A DNA stretch of 35,516 bases from Raskinella chloraquaticus (SeqCode) (GTDB lineage: Bacteria; Pseudomonadota; Alphaproteobacteria; Rhizobiales; UBA4765), in assembly GCA_002365175.1 (NCBI GenBank), contig DEZK01000021.1, positions 1 through 35,516 of the forward strand, given 5' to 3'. The notes under the pieces are model-generated. The model was not told the origin of the DNA and ran no database searches. It worked only from the letters and a program-made list of their open reading frames with translations. Below, piece by piece: positions 1-8,725 of the stretch (its first letter is position 1; every line of letters begins with the position of its first letter). The position numbers were made by a program, and so were the translations under genes.

Positions 1-96
1 GCCCTCAACCATACCAAAGGGTATGCTTTTCGGGCTTCTCCTGCCATTTTATCCATTCGTGCCATGCCGTTTTGCCTAAATTAATGGGTCCTGACC
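1..96. other. left-edge non-coding or partial region
   Basis: No recognisable gene. On the minus strand an open frame begins at an ATG at 63-65 (M-A-R-M-D-K-M-A-G-E-A...) and runs off the left edge without a stop, so the 5' end of a further minus-strand gene is possible. I do not recognise the 21 visible residues, and the ribosome-binding site in front is weak. The other strand is also open to a TAA at 82-84. A short hairpin (ATACC/GGGTAT, about 11-23) and an inverted repeat near 86-97 lie here. Confidence 0.3.
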
Positions 97-97
97 C
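86..97. repeat. GGGTC-ct-GACCC inverted repeat at the end of the cyclic-nucleotide-binding gene
   Basis: GGGTC, a 2-base spacer, then GACCC form a short palindrome whose arms extend imperfectly into flanking ATTA/TAAT. It overlaps the TAG stop of the adjacent minus-strand gene. It could be a terminator-like hairpin or a short dispersed repeat. There is no T-tract, so intrinsic termination is not established. Confidence 0.35.
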
Positions 98-552
98 TAA
101 TCTTCCAGACTTTGCCTGACCGTGTCGAGGTCACCTACAGTTGCCAGCAGGCGCTCGGCGAGTTTCTGGCGCAGATCAACGGCGCTGCGCGGAAATTCCT
201 CAAGGATACGTCGATAGGCGCTGCGCGGCAGTCGCAACAGCGTGGTCGCGGTCTCGGCGCGAACGGTTGCGGCGTGCTGTGTGGGCGTGATGAGGGCGGA
301 TTCTCCCAGCAGGGCGCCGGCCTGCGCCGTCTCGCGGCGTTTCGTCTGTCCGGCGCGCACGCTGGTGATCGACACCTGCCCCTCGAGGATCAGATAGGCC
401 GCATCCGCCGCCTCGCCCTGATCAAACAGGATATTGCCCGCCGATAAGTCCTTTCGCTCCGCCGCAAACGCCAGCATGCGCAAGGCCTCGCGTTCAAGAA
501 CGGCGAAGACCAGATGTTCGGACAAGAGTTGAAGCGGAATGTCGAGAGCCAT
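97..552 (-). CDS. cyclic nucleotide-binding domain (Crp-like) protein, no DNA-binding domain
   Basis: The 151-residue protein is almost entirely a cNMP-binding beta-roll. Residues about 20-130 show the family pattern: an ILFDQGEAADAAYLILEGQV segment, then GALLGESALIT in the phosphate-binding-cassette position, and a hydrophobic helix at the end. The PBC arginine typical of true cAMP binders is not evident, so the ligand may differ or be absent. No helix-turn-helix follows, so it is not a Crp transcription factor. The ATG at 552 lies 4 bases after the stop of the upstream response regulator, so the two genes are probably cotranscribed and this protein may act in the same signalling pathway. 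Its partner and output are unknown. Confidence 0.85.
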   Translation of the reverse strand: MALDIPLQLLSEHLVFAVLEREALRMLAFAAERKDLSAGNILFDQGEAADAAYLILEGQVSITSVRAGQTKRRETAQAGALLGESALITPTQHAATVRAETATTLLRLPRSAYRRILEEFPRSAVDLRQKLAERLLATVGDLDTVRQSLED

Positions 553-556
553 CAGT

Positions 557-1237
557 TCACGGAACGAGCTTGTAGCCGCCGCCCTCCGTCACCAGGATTT
601 CCGCCCGCGATGGATCAATCTCAATTTTCTGCCGCAGGCGATAGATATGCGTTTCAAGCGTATGCGTCGTCACCCCGGAATTATATCCCCACACTTCGGC
701 AAGCAATGTATCGCGCGTCACCGGTTTGTCGCCCGCGCGGTAAAGATATTTGAGGATTGCTGTTTCCTTTTCGGTGAGCCTGACCTTGGAGCCCTTGGGA
801 TCGATCATGAGCTTGCCTGCCGGACGAAATGTATAACCGCGCACCTGAAAGACTGCATCCTCGCTTGCTTCATGCTGGCGCAACTGCGCCCGCAGGCGCG
901 CCAGCAGAACGGCAAACCGGAACGGCTTGGTGATGTAGTCGTTGGCGCCCGAATCAAGGCCGAGGATCTGATCAGCGTCCGAAATATGCCCCGTCAGCAT
1001 GATGACCGGCCCCTTGAAGCCATTCTTGCGCATCAATTTGCAAGCTTCACGACCATCCATGTCAGGCAGTCCGACATCAAGCACCACGAGACTGATGTCC
1101 CCGGCCTTCATGGCCTGCACAGCCTTCGCGGCGGTATCGGCGGTGGTGACGAGAAATTCCTCGTGCAATGCCAATTGCTCGGCAAGCGCATCACGCAGAT
1201 CGTTGTCGTCGTCGACCAGGAGAATCCGTGTCTGCAT
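557..1237 (-). CDS. OmpR/PhoB-family response regulator transcription factor
   Basis: A 226-residue two-domain regulator. The receiver domain (about 1-118) has acidic residues in LLVDDDND, phospho-acceptor Asp54 in VVLDVGLPDMDG, Thr82 in IMLTG and Lys104 in YITKPF, so all phosphorylation-site residues are intact. The C-terminal winged helix (about 130-226) has the recognition-helix segment THTLETHIYRLRQKI and the wing motif GGGYKLVP. A GTG at 1273 would add 12 residues, but homologues start at the MQTRILLVDDD methionine, so ATG 1237 is preferred. No histidine kinase is adjacent, so the signal is unknown. It is followed after 4 bases by the cyclic-nucleotide-binding gene. Confidence 0.92.
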   Translation of the reverse strand: MQTRILLVDDDNDLRDALAEQLALHEEFLVTTADTAAKAVQAMKAGDISLVVLDVGLPDMDGREACKLMRKNGFKGPVIMLTGHISDADQILGLDSGANDYITKPFRFAVLLARLRAQLRQHEASEDAVFQVRGYTFRPAGKLMIDPKGSKVRLTEKETAILKYLYRAGDKPVTRDTLLAEVWGYNSGVTTHTLETHIYRLRQKIEIDPSRAEILVTEGGGYKLVP

Positions 1238-1370
1238 TGCTGATCCCGTTGCTAGCCGGCTCCGTCGAATCACTGACGGTGGACGGATGCCTCAATTTAC
1301 CTAAACTGCCGTTGCATGTCTTTCCCGGTCGATCCCTTAGCATAACCGGACAAACACAGCAGGAAAATAG

Positions 1371-1964
1371 ATGCAGGGAAAGCATCTCTTGACGCGCAGC
1401 GCGCCCCACGCGGGAAAGCACGGGACAAAGCCATCGCGCTGTTTGTCACTCATTCATGTTGCGGTGTCTCCTGGCGGGCGCCATCGCGGGATGGTGATCG
1501 CCGGCGCCATTCGGGTGCCGTGCGCGCTCGGGCGCGGCGGCGCCCAGATCAAATGGCGCGAGGGCGACGGGCGAACGCCGCTTGGCCTTTTTTCCCTTAG
1601 GGCCATCCATTACCGCGCCGATCGCGTGCCCGTTCCACGCAGCCGCCTGCCAAAACGGGCCGTGCGCGCGGGCGATTGGTGGTGCGACCTGGTATCTGAT
1701 CGCCGCTATAATCGTCTGGTGCGGGATCGCCCACCACCACCGGCCAGCGAGGAGCGATTGCGCCGGCGCGACAATCTATATGATATCATTGTCGAAATCG
1801 GCTTTAATGACCGCCCGGTGGTACGCGGCAAGGGCAGCGGTATCTTCTGGCATGTGGCGCGGCCGGCCTTCTCGCCAACCGCCGGCTGCATTGCCACCAG
1901 CCTCGCGGCCCTGCAGCGCGTCCTGCCCTTCATCGGGCCTCATACCCGGATCAGGATTGGCTGA
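1371..1964 (+). CDS. L,D-transpeptidase (YkuD domain), small cytoplasmic-looking form
   Basis: A 197-residue protein of the YkuD / COG3786 type. The substrate-loop segment IKWREGDGRTPLG and the catalytic region WHVARPAFSPTAGCIATS (His161, Cys173) are present. YkuD enzymes form 3-3 peptidoglycan cross-links or attach lipoproteins to diaminopimelate. I see no clear signal peptide: the N-terminus is basic rather than hydrophobic, which is common in this subgroup and leaves its export route unclear. The start at ATG 1371 is supported by AGGA at 1361-1364. The gene is divergent from the response regulator, and its last 14 bases overlap the 3' end of yggS on the other strand. Confidence 0.88.
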   Translation: MQGKHLLTRSAPHAGKHGTKPSRCLSLIHVAVSPGGRHRGMVIAGAIRVPCALGRGGAQIKWREGDGRTPLGLFSLRAIHYRADRVPVPRSRLPKRAVRAGDWWCDLVSDRRYNRLVRDRPPPPASEERLRRRDNLYDIIVEIGFNDRPVVRGKGSGIFWHVARPAFSPTAGCIATSLAALQRVLPFIGPHTRIRIG

Positions 1965-2634
1965 CGGGCGCACGTGAGCCAAAAAGCGCGCTGCCGACGC
2001 GTACATGGGTGGCTCCGCACCAGATCGCCTGCTCGTAATCGCCGCTCATGCCCATCGATCGCACCGCCAGGCCCGCCTCATCCGCCATGCGGGTCAACAG
2101 TGCGAAATGGGGCCCGGGAGGCTGGGTGGCCGGCGGGATGCACATGAGGCCGGAAATGCTCAGCCCATGAACATCGCGGCAGCGAGCCAGAAATGACGGC
2201 GCCTCATGCGGGGGAATGCCGGCCTTTTGCGGCTCTTCGCCTGTGTTCACCTGAACGTAGAGGGCCGGGCGCCGGGTCGTCCTGGCCATCTCTTTGGCGA
2301 TCTCGCCGGCGAGCCGGTCTCGGTCCACCGTCTGGATGACGTCAAACAAAGCGAGCGCCTCGCGCACCTTGTTGGTCTGCAACGGGCCGATCAGATGAAG
2401 TTCGATGTCAGTGAACGCTGTGCGCAGCTGCGGCCATTTGCCAGCCGCCTCCTGCACGCGATTTTCGCCAAAAATACGCTGGCCGGCACGAAGAAACGGC
2501 TCGATGGCCGCCTCGTCAAAGGTTTTCGATACCGCAATGAGCCGCACAGAACCTGAAGGGCGGGTGCAGAAGCGCTCCGCTTCGGCAATCTTGGCCATGA
2601 TCCGCCGCAGATTGTCAGCTGCGCTGTCACCCAT
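1951..2634 (-). CDS. yggS: YggS/PLPBP-family pyridoxal-phosphate homeostasis protein
   Basis: A 227-residue single-domain TIM-barrel-like PLP carrier protein. The PLP lysine is Lys37 in RLIAVSKTFDE, followed by FGENRVQEA, LHLIGPLQTNK, VQTVDR, QVNTGEEPQKAG, GLMCIPP, and the phosphate-binding GMSGDYEQAI near the C-terminus. All are signatures of the family, which buffers vitamin B6 and amino-acid metabolism and has no known catalytic activity. The longer frame begins at 2718, but ATG 2634 is preceded by a strong GGAGGG site and matches family length. It is divergent from leuS with a 123-base shared upstream region, and its 3' end overlaps the L,D-transpeptidase gene. Confidence 0.95.
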   Translation of the reverse strand: MGDSAADNLRRIMAKIAEAERFCTRPSGSVRLIAVSKTFDEAAIEPFLRAGQRIFGENRVQEAAGKWPQLRTAFTDIELHLIGPLQTNKVREALALFDVIQTVDRDRLAGEIAKEMARTTRRPALYVQVNTGEEPQKAGIPPHEAPSFLARCRDVHGLSISGLMCIPPATQPPGPHFALLTRMADEAGLAVRSMGMSGDYEQAIWCGATHVRVGSALFGSRAPVSQS

Positions 2635-2757
2635 TTTGATCCCTCCGTTGCGGCGTTTTCTGCCCGACACAACGCTCAGACGTTGATCTTGTTGCCTGCC
2701 TGCGCCAAGGTCCGCCACCCGACACGGCAGTTTTTACGAATCACGGACCAACCTCGT

Positions 2758-5373
2758 ATGGCAAGCGAACGATATAATGCCAAGGATGTCGAACCGCGCT
2801 GGCAGAAGCTGTGGGCGGAGCGCGAGATTTTTAACACGCGCAACGATGATCCACGGCCGAAATTCTATGTGCTTGAGATGTTCCCCTACCCCTCCGGGCG
2901 CATCCATATGGGTCACGTGCGCAACTATACGATGGGCGATGTGCTGGCGCGCTACAAGCGGGCGCGCGGCTTTGCCGTTCTGCACCCCATGGGATGGGAC
3001 GCCTTCGGGCTGCCAGCCGAAAACGCGGCCATGCAGAACAAGGTTCATCCCCGGGAATGGACGTATGCCAACATCGCCACCATGCGCGATCAGCTCAAAT
3101 CCATGGGGCTGTCGCTGGACTGGTCGCGCGAACTCGCAACCTGCGATCCGAGCTATTACCGCCACCAGCAGAAAATGTTTCTTGATTTCTGGAAGGCCGG
3201 CCTCGTCGACCGCAAGCAGTCGAAGGTAAACTGGGATCCTGTCGATCAGACAGTGCTGGCCAATGAACAGGTGATTGACGGGCGCGGCTGGCGCTCCGGC
3301 GCCGAGGTTGAACTGCGCGATCTCACCCAGTGGTTCTTCAGGATTGCCGAGCAGTCGGATGTTCTGCTCGAAGCGCTGGATAGTCTGGAGCGCTGGCCGG
3401 AAAAAGTCCGCACCATGCAGCGCAACTGGATCGGCAAGTCGGAAGGCATGCTGGTGCGCTTCGCGCTCGAGCCGGCAGGCGCGCCAGCGGGCGAGGGCGA
3501 ACTGACCTGCTTTTCAACCCGCATCGACACGCTGTTTGGCGCCAGCTTCATGGCGATCGCCCCCGACCATCCCCTGGCCGCCAAGCTTGCCAGGGATAAT
3601 CCTGCTCTCGCCGCCTTCATTGACGAGTGCCGGCGCATCGGCACCTCTGAATCGGCGATTGAAACCGCTGAAAAACAAGGGTTTGACACCGGTCTGCGGG
3701 TCCAGCACGCCGTCGACCCAGGCATAAGCTTGCCCGTCTTCGTCGCCAATTTCGTCCTCATGGGCTATGGCACCGGCGCCATCTTCGGCTGCCCGGCGCA
3801 TGACCAGCGCGACCTTGATTTCGCGCTGAAATACAATCTGCCGGTGAGGCCCGTCGTGCTGCCGCGGGGGACAGACGAGAAGGCCTTCGCCATAACCGAC
3901 ACGGCCTATACAGGCCCCGGCACGATGATCCATTCGCGCTTCCTTGACGGGCTCGACACGGAACCGGCCTGGGACATGATGGCAAGGCGTCTTGAATCAA
4001 CAACTCTGGGTGGCGAGCCGCAAGGCACGCGGCAGACCAATTTCCGGCTGCGTGACTGGGGTATTTCCCGCCAGCGCTATTGGGGCTGCCCGATCCCCGT
4101 CATCCATTGCGACGTCTGCGGTCCTGTGGCGGTGCCTGACAGCGATCTGCCCGTTGTTTTGCCTGACGACATCACCTTTGATCGTCCCGGCAATCCGCTC
4201 GATCATCATCCAACCTGGAAACACGTTGCCTGTCCACGCTGCGCCGCGCCAGCACGCCGCGAAACCGACACGATGGATACCTTCGTCGATTCATCCTGGT
4301 ATTTCGCCCGCTTCACCAATCCCTGGCTGACAAGCGCGCCAACGGATGCAGGCGATGTCCGGCGCTGGCTTCCGGTTGACCAGTATATCGGCGGGATCGA
4401 GCACGCGATCCTGCATTTGCTCTATTCCCGCTTCTTTGCCCGCGCCATGACCCAGACCGGCCACATGGATATTGCCGAGCCTTTCGCCGGCCTCTTTACC
4501 CAGGGCATGGTGGTCCACGAAACCTACCGGCGCAGCGATGGTGGCTGGGTCGAGCCGGCGCAGGTGCTGATCACTGGCGATGGCGACGGGCGGCGTGCTC
4601 ATTTGCGCGGCACCAATGAGGCGGTCGAGATTGGCGCCATCGAGAAAATGTCGAAATCGCGCAAAAATGTCGTCGATCCCGACGATATCATCGCGACCTA
4701 CGGCGCCGACACTGCCCGCTGGTTCATGCTCTCCGACAGCCCGCCGGAGCGCGACGTCATCTGGACCGAACAGGGCGTCGAGGGCGCCTGGCGCTTCGTG
4801 CAACGCATCTGGCGGCTGATTGGCGAGATATCGGCTCTCTCACCTGCGAGTGAAGAGGAAGGAAGCGAGGCGCTGGCACTGCGCAAGACGGTTCACCGTT
4901 CCATCGTCGCGGTCGAGAACCAGATCGAGCGACTGCGCTTCAACGTGGCGGTTGCCCAACTCTATGAATTGACCAATGCCATGACCGCTGCTCTGGCCTC
5001 AAATCGCCTCGACACACCGCCCGCCGGCCTGACTGCGGCGCTGCGTGAAGCCGGGGATGTTTTGGTGCGCCTGGTGGCCCCGATGATGCCGCATCTGGGC
5101 GAGGAGTGCTGGCGTCTGCTTGGCCATGATGACATCGTGGCGCTGGCCGCCTGGCCGCTTGCCGACCCGGCTTTGCTCGACGATGACACGGTGACGATAC
5201 CCGTTCAGCTCAACGGCAAGAAACGGACGGAGTTGACGATTGGCAAAACTGCCGACCATAAAGAGATTGAAGCGGCCGCTCTCGCTCTGGATATTATCGT
5301 TCAGTCGCTCGAGGGGCGTCCGGTCCGACGTGTCGTGGTTGTGCCGCAAAGGATCGTCAATGTCGTTGTCTAA
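2758..5373 (+). CDS. leuS: leucyl-tRNA synthetase
   Basis: An 871-residue class I aminoacyl-tRNA synthetase that charges tRNA-Leu. The HIGH motif is HMGH at residues 50-53 within PYPSGRIHMGHVRNY. The CP1 editing domain follows, including the threonine-rich CFSTRIDTLFGA segment and GTGAIFGCPAHDQRDLDFA. Zinc-ribbon cysteines appear in HCDVCG and CPRC. KMSKS lies at 630-634. The anticodon-binding and C-terminal domains complete the usual length. A frame upstream reaches 2683, but ATG 2758 gives the family N-terminus (MASERYNAKDVEPRWQKLW). The stop overlaps lptE by 14 bases, so leuS-lptE-holA form one operon, a standard alphaproteobacterial arrangement. Confidence 0.98.
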   Translation: MASERYNAKDVEPRWQKLWAEREIFNTRNDDPRPKFYVLEMFPYPSGRIHMGHVRNYTMGDVLARYKRARGFAVLHPMGWDAFGLPAENAAMQNKVHPREWTYANIATMRDQLKSMGLSLDWSRELATCDPSYYRHQQKMFLDFWKAGLVDRKQSKVNWDPVDQTVLANEQVIDGRGWRSGAEVELRDLTQWFFRIAEQSDVLLEALDSLERWPEKVRTMQRNWIGKSEGMLVRFALEPAGAPAGEGELTCFSTRIDTLFGASFMAIAPDHPLAAKLARDNPALAAFIDECRRIGTSESAIETAEKQGFDTGLRVQHAVDPGISLPVFVANFVLMGYGTGAIFGCPAHDQRDLDFALKYNLPVRPVVLPRGTDEKAFAITDTAYTGPGTMIHSRFLDGLDTEPAWDMMARRLESTTLGGEPQGTRQTNFRLRDWGISRQRYWGCPIPVIHCDVCGPVAVPDSDLPVVLPDDITFDRPGNPLDHHPTWKHVACPRCAAPARRETDTMDTFVDSSWYFARFTNPWLTSAPTDAGDVRRWLPVDQYIGGIEHAILHLLYSRFFARAMTQTGHMDIAEPFAGLFTQGMVVHETYRRSDGGWVEPAQVLITGDGDGRRAHLRGTNEAVEIGAIEKMSKSRKNVVDPDDIIATYGADTARWFMLSDSPPERDVIWTEQGVEGAWRFVQRIWRLIGEISALSPASEEEGSEALALRKTVHRSIVAVENQIERLRFNVAVAQLYELTNAMTAALASNRLDTPPAGLTAALREAGDVLVRLVAPMMPHLGEECWRLLGHDDIVALAAWPLADPALLDDDTVTIPVQLNGKKRTELTIGKTADHKEIEAAALALDIIVQSLEGRPVRRVVVVPQRIVNVVV

Positions 5374-5923
5374 GTGCGCCGCCCTGTTGCGCCCTGCCGG
5401 CCTGGTGATGCTGTCGCTGGCTTTGGCAGGTTGCGGATTTCGCCCGCTTTATCTTGAAAATGGCGCCCCTGCTGCTGGCGCCCCACAACAAAAGGCCAGT
5501 ATCGGGCGCGAACTGGCTGGTATTTCTGTTCAGCTCGGAGCGACACGCGAAAGTATTTTACTGCGCAATAATCTTATCTTCGCCTTTACAGGCGGCGGCG
5601 ATGACAGCGCCAACCCGGTGCACCGGCTGGATTACACCATCATCAAGTCCGCCTCACCCTTTACCGTCGAGGCGGGGTCCGGGCGCCAATCGGCTGCCTT
5701 CGTCACGATCCAGGTCACCTACCAGCTGCTGCGTATCGGCAGTCTTGATCCGGTGTTCAGGGGACGGGCCATCGGTCGTGCCTCGTTCGATAAGCCCGCG
5801 CAGCGCTTTGCCGCCATCCGCGCCGAGCGCGATGCCGAGGACCGGGCGGTCGGCGACGTGTCCGAAGCCATCCGTAACGCCCTGGCGAGCTACTTCATGC
5901 AAAAGAGCCAGTCCGGTTCGTGA
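5360..5923 (+). CDS. lptE: LPS-assembly lipoprotein LptE
   Basis: A 187-residue outer-membrane lipoprotein. The signal peptide ends in a lipobox LALAGC with Cys25 as the lipidation site, followed by GFRPLY, the hallmark of LptE in this class. The rest fits the LptE fold: a short beta-rich domain with a long C-terminal helix rich in Arg, Ala and Glu. LptE plugs the LptD barrel and helps insert lipopolysaccharide in the outer leaflet. The start at ATG 5360 lies inside the end of leuS with an AAGGA site, and translation is probably coupled. It overlaps holA by a GTGA. Sequence conservation of LptE is low, so the call rests on lipobox, size and position. Confidence 0.9.
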   Translation: MSLSKCAALLRPAGLVMLSLALAGCGFRPLYLENGAPAAGAPQQKASIGRELAGISVQLGATRESILLRNNLIFAFTGGGDDSANPVHRLDYTIIKSASPFTVEAGSGRQSAAFVTIQVTYQLLRIGSLDPVFRGRAIGRASFDKPAQRFAAIRAERDAEDRAVGDVSEAIRNALASYFMQKSQSGS

Positions 5924-6957
5924 CCGCGCTGAAGGGAGCCGCAATTGCGACTTTCATGCGCCAGCCCGACCTCAAGCGCCGGGCCTTTCTAGTATACGGA
6001 CCTGATTCGGGCCTTGTGAGCGAATATGTCGGCCGGCTGGTCGAGGCCTGCCTCAAAGGCCGCAACGACCCCTTCGCCCTCGTCAGGCTCGATGCCGATA
6101 TCCTTGTCGCCGATCCTGGCCGCGTCAGTGATGAATTGGCAACCATCGGCATGTTCGGCGGCGAGCGTGTCGTCTGGTTGCGTGCGGCTAACATGCGGAT
6201 TGACGGCAAGGCGCTGGTCGCCAGCCTGCAGCCGGCCATAGCGGCAATATCAGGTGGTTATCTGGTGGTCGAGGCAGGTGAATTAAGCGATAAATCGCCA
6301 TTGAGGCGCCTTTTCGACACATCCCCTGACGCACTGGCCCTGCCCTGCTACGCTGACGGGCCGGCTGAAATCCTCCGGCTGATTGACGATGAAATGCAGG
6401 AGGCTGGGCTGAGCATCAGCCCAACTGCGCGCGATGGTCTGGCAGCACAACTCGGAGGTGACAGGATCGCCTCGCGACAGGAGGTGCGCAAGCTGGCCCT
6501 TTACTGTCACGGTCAATCGCTCGTCAGCGATGATGACGTGCTGGCAATCTGTGGCGATGTCTCGTCACTTGCGGTCGATGCCGTCATTGACGCCATGGGG
6601 TTGGGGGACCGTCACGGGACAGCCTCCGCCTATGCGCGCCTGATTGCCGAGGATATCGACACCAACGCCATCCTGTCGCAGGCATTACGCCATATGCTGC
6701 AACTTTATCTGGGTACCCTCGACGTGGAACGCGGACGCTCGGCGCGCGATGTCCGCGAGGCGCAACGACCGCCGATTTTCTTCAAACGGGCCAACGTGTT
6801 CGAGCGACAATTGCGGTTGTGGTCAAGCCCGCGAGCGGGCGAGGCGCATCGTATCCTGACGCAAGCGCTGCTGGATATCCGCCGGAATTTCGTAATGGCC
6901 GAGACAATTGGCGAGCGCGCGCTGCTACGCGTCGCCTCGATGGTGCGGCCTGCCTGA
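5920..6957 (+). CDS. holA: DNA polymerase III delta subunit
   Basis: A 345-residue clamp-loader delta subunit that opens the beta sliding clamp. Visible family features are the N-terminal AFLVYGPDSGLVSEYVGRL segment in the position of the degenerate AAA+ P-loop, the FGGERVVWLR element that contacts the clamp, the middle LGGDRIASRQEVRKLALYC stretch, and a helical C-terminal collar domain. The GTG start overlaps the lptE stop (GTGA at 5920-5923). This indicates translational coupling in leuS-lptE-holA. A short hairpin lies between its end and the convergent parB. Confidence 0.95.
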   Translation: MTALKGAAIATFMRQPDLKRRAFLVYGPDSGLVSEYVGRLVEACLKGRNDPFALVRLDADILVADPGRVSDELATIGMFGGERVVWLRAANMRIDGKALVASLQPAIAAISGGYLVVEAGELSDKSPLRRLFDTSPDALALPCYADGPAEILRLIDDEMQEAGLSISPTARDGLAAQLGGDRIASRQEVRKLALYCHGQSLVSDDDVLAICGDVSSLAVDAVIDAMGLGDRHGTASAYARLIAEDIDTNAILSQALRHMLQLYLGTLDVERGRSARDVREAQRPPIFFKRANVFERQLRLWSSPRAGEAHRILTQALLDIRRNFVMAETIGERALLRVASMVRPA

Positions 6958-6989
6958 GGTTCGAGGTACGGCAAAGATGGATCGCCCGC

Positions 6990-7010
6990 AAACCGCCTCT
7001 CGGTCGGTTT
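6990..7010. terminator. possible terminator hairpin between holA and parB
   Basis: AAACCG at 6990-6995 and CGGTTT at 7005-7010 form a 6-base stem with a 9-base loop in the convergent holA/parB gap, overlapping the first bases of the parB stop codon. It could terminate transcription from either side. The stem is short and the T-run is only three bases, so this is tentative. Confidence 0.3.
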
Positions 7011-7902
7011 ATGACCCGGGCGACTGCAACCGACGACAGAGATGATCGAGCTGTTCGAGGGTCTTGTACGCAATCTCGAGCTTGCCGCCCTTGTCACCAC
7101 GATGTGAAATGACAACGTCAAGACCGAGCGCCTCGCTCAGCGACTTTTCCAGCACCCGCGTATCCGCATCCTTGCTGTCAGCCGGTTTGCGCGGCCGGCG
7201 GGCGACATTGCCGCGCTCCTGCTGCGCCAGCTCTTCTGCCGCCCTGACCGAAAGCTGGAGGTCAGCCACTTTGACAGCGAGTTCCTCCGCGTTTGGCGAG
7301 GTCATCACCGCGCGCGCGTGACCGGCCGTGAGCTTGCCATCGCGCAGCAGGGTCTGGATTTTGTCCGACGTGGTGAGCAGCCGCAGCGTGTTGGCAACGT
7401 GAGAACGGCTCTTGCCGATCACTTTCGCCAGATCGTCCTGCGCATAGCTGAATTCGCTGATGAGTTGCTGGTAGCCATTCGCTTCTTCGATCGGGTCAAG
7501 ATCGGCTCGCTGGACGTTCTCGATAATCGCGATCTCGAGCGCGTCGCGATCATTCGCTTCAATGACCACAATCGGCACATCATGCAGACCTGCACGCTGC
7601 GCCGCCCGCCACCGCCGCTCGCCGGCGATGATCTCGAAATGGTCGCGCTCCTTGGGGGAGGTGCGCACCAGGATGGGTTGAAGGACACCCTTTTCCTTCA
7701 CCGATTGCGTCAATTCGCCAAGGTCATCCTCGGCAAAATGCCTGCGCGGATTGCGCCCCGACGCGTGGAGAAAGGCTGTCGGCACCTTGCGTTGGCCGCC
7801 GACAGGCGGGCGGATGCGCTGAACGAGCGCCGTATCATCGCCCGCATCGCCAATAAGCGCGGCCAGTCCGCGACCAAGACGCGGACGATGTTCCTCAGCC
7901 AT
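7009..7902 (-). CDS. parB: chromosome-partitioning protein ParB (CTP-dependent parS clamp)
   Basis: A 297-residue ParB. The N-terminus (RPRLGRGLAALIGD, residues 7-19) is the arginine-containing peptide that stimulates ParA ATPase. The ParB/Srx CTP-binding domain carries GERRWRA at 94-100 and the ENVQRADLDPIEEA segment at about 128-141. The helix-turn-helix (about 155-176, QDDLAKVIGKSRSHVANTLR) binds parS. The C-terminal dimerisation domain ends in LEQLDHLCRRL. ATG 7902 has a GGAG site, and a longer frame to 7995 is not needed. It is the last gene of mnmE-mnmG-rsmG-parA-parB, with matching parS sites at 11412 and 13949. Confidence 0.97.
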   Translation of the reverse strand: MAEEHRPRLGRGLAALIGDAGDDTALVQRIRPPVGGQRKVPTAFLHASGRNPRRHFAEDDLGELTQSVKEKGVLQPILVRTSPKERDHFEIIAGERRWRAAQRAGLHDVPIVVIEANDRDALEIAIIENVQRADLDPIEEANGYQQLISEFSYAQDDLAKVIGKSRSHVANTLRLLTTSDKIQTLLRDGKLTAGHARAVMTSPNAEELAVKVADLQLSVRAAEELAQQERGNVARRPRKPADSKDADTRVLEKSLSEALGLDVVISHRGDKGGKLEIAYKTLEQLDHLCRRLQSPGS

Positions 7903-7924
7903 ATGACTACTCCGTAATTCCGGC

Positions 7925-8725
7925 TCAGGCCGCGTGAAGGGCGCGCTCGCGAGCGATGATTTCCGATGCCAGACGGAGATAGGCCTGGCTGCCATTGCAT
8001 TTCAGATCGTAAAGCAACACCGGCTTGCCATGAGAGGGGGCTTCCGAGACACGAACATTGCGTGGAATAATGGTGTTGTAGACTTTCTCTCCCATATGGC
8101 GGCGCACATCCTCGACCACCTGCGCGGCAAGATTGTTGCGGGCGTCATACATGGTGAGCACCACCCCATGGATCGACAGATCGGGATTAAGCGTCGCCCG
8201 CACCTGCTCGACCGTTTTGAGCAGCTGCGACAGCCCTTCAAGCGCAAAGAATTCGCATTGGAGCGGCACAAGAATGGCGTGTGAGGCGGTCATCGCGTTG
8301 ATGGTGAGGAGATTGAGCGAGGGCGGGCAGTCGATGAGCACATAGCTGTAGCTCTGGTCGGCTGCTGCAAAATCCTCAATCGCCCGACGCAGCCGGAAGG
8401 CACGGTCACGCTCGCTTGAAATCTGCAACTCGACACCGAGGAGGTCGAGCGTCGAGGGCGCAATCGCCAGATTGGGCACCAGCGTTTCAACCGCCGCCGC
8501 CGCCAGGCCAGCCTCGCCGATCATCACGTCAAACGTCGAGACCGTACGCTGGCGACGATCAATACCCAGACCGGTTGACGCATTCCCCTGCGGGTCCAGA
8601 TCGATGATCAGCACACGCTCGCCAATCGCCGCCAGCGCTGTGCCGAGATTGATAGCCGTGGTGGTTTTGCCAACACCGCCTTTTTGATTGGCGATCGTCA
8701 ACACACGCGGCGCAGTGAGGGTCAT
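7925..8725 (-). CDS. parA: chromosome-partitioning ATPase ParA (Soj)
   Basis: A 266-residue Walker-type partition ATPase. The deviant Walker A is KGGVGKTTT starting at Lys15, with signature Lys15 and P-loop Lys20. Walker A' is IDLDPQGNAST and Walker B is LIDCPPSLNLLT. The closing region has VLTMYDARNNLAAQVVEDV and PRNVRVSEAPSHGKP, typical of chromosomal ParA. It binds DNA non-specifically as an ATP dimer and moves ParB-parS complexes. The start overlaps the rsmG stop by 4 bases and parB follows after 22 bases, so the operon is tightly coupled. Confidence 0.98.
   Translation of the reverse strand: MTLTAPRVLTIANQKGGVGKTTTAINLGTALAAIGERVLIIDLDPQGNASTGLGIDRRQRTVSTFDVMIGEAGLAAAAVETLVPNLAIAPSTLDLLGVELQISSERDRAFRLRRAIEDFAAADQSYSYVLIDCPPSLNLLTINAMTASHAILVPLQCEFFALEGLSQLLKTVEQVRATLNPDLSIHGVVLTMYDARNNLAAQVVEDVRRHMGEKVYNTIIPRNVRVSEAPSHGKPVLLYDLKCNGSQAYLRLASEIIARERALHAA

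Noticed and set aside
539..1243. 234-codon plus-strand frame opposite the response regulator
   Set aside because: The minus-strand product has an intact receiver and winged helix; the opposite frame shows no domain.
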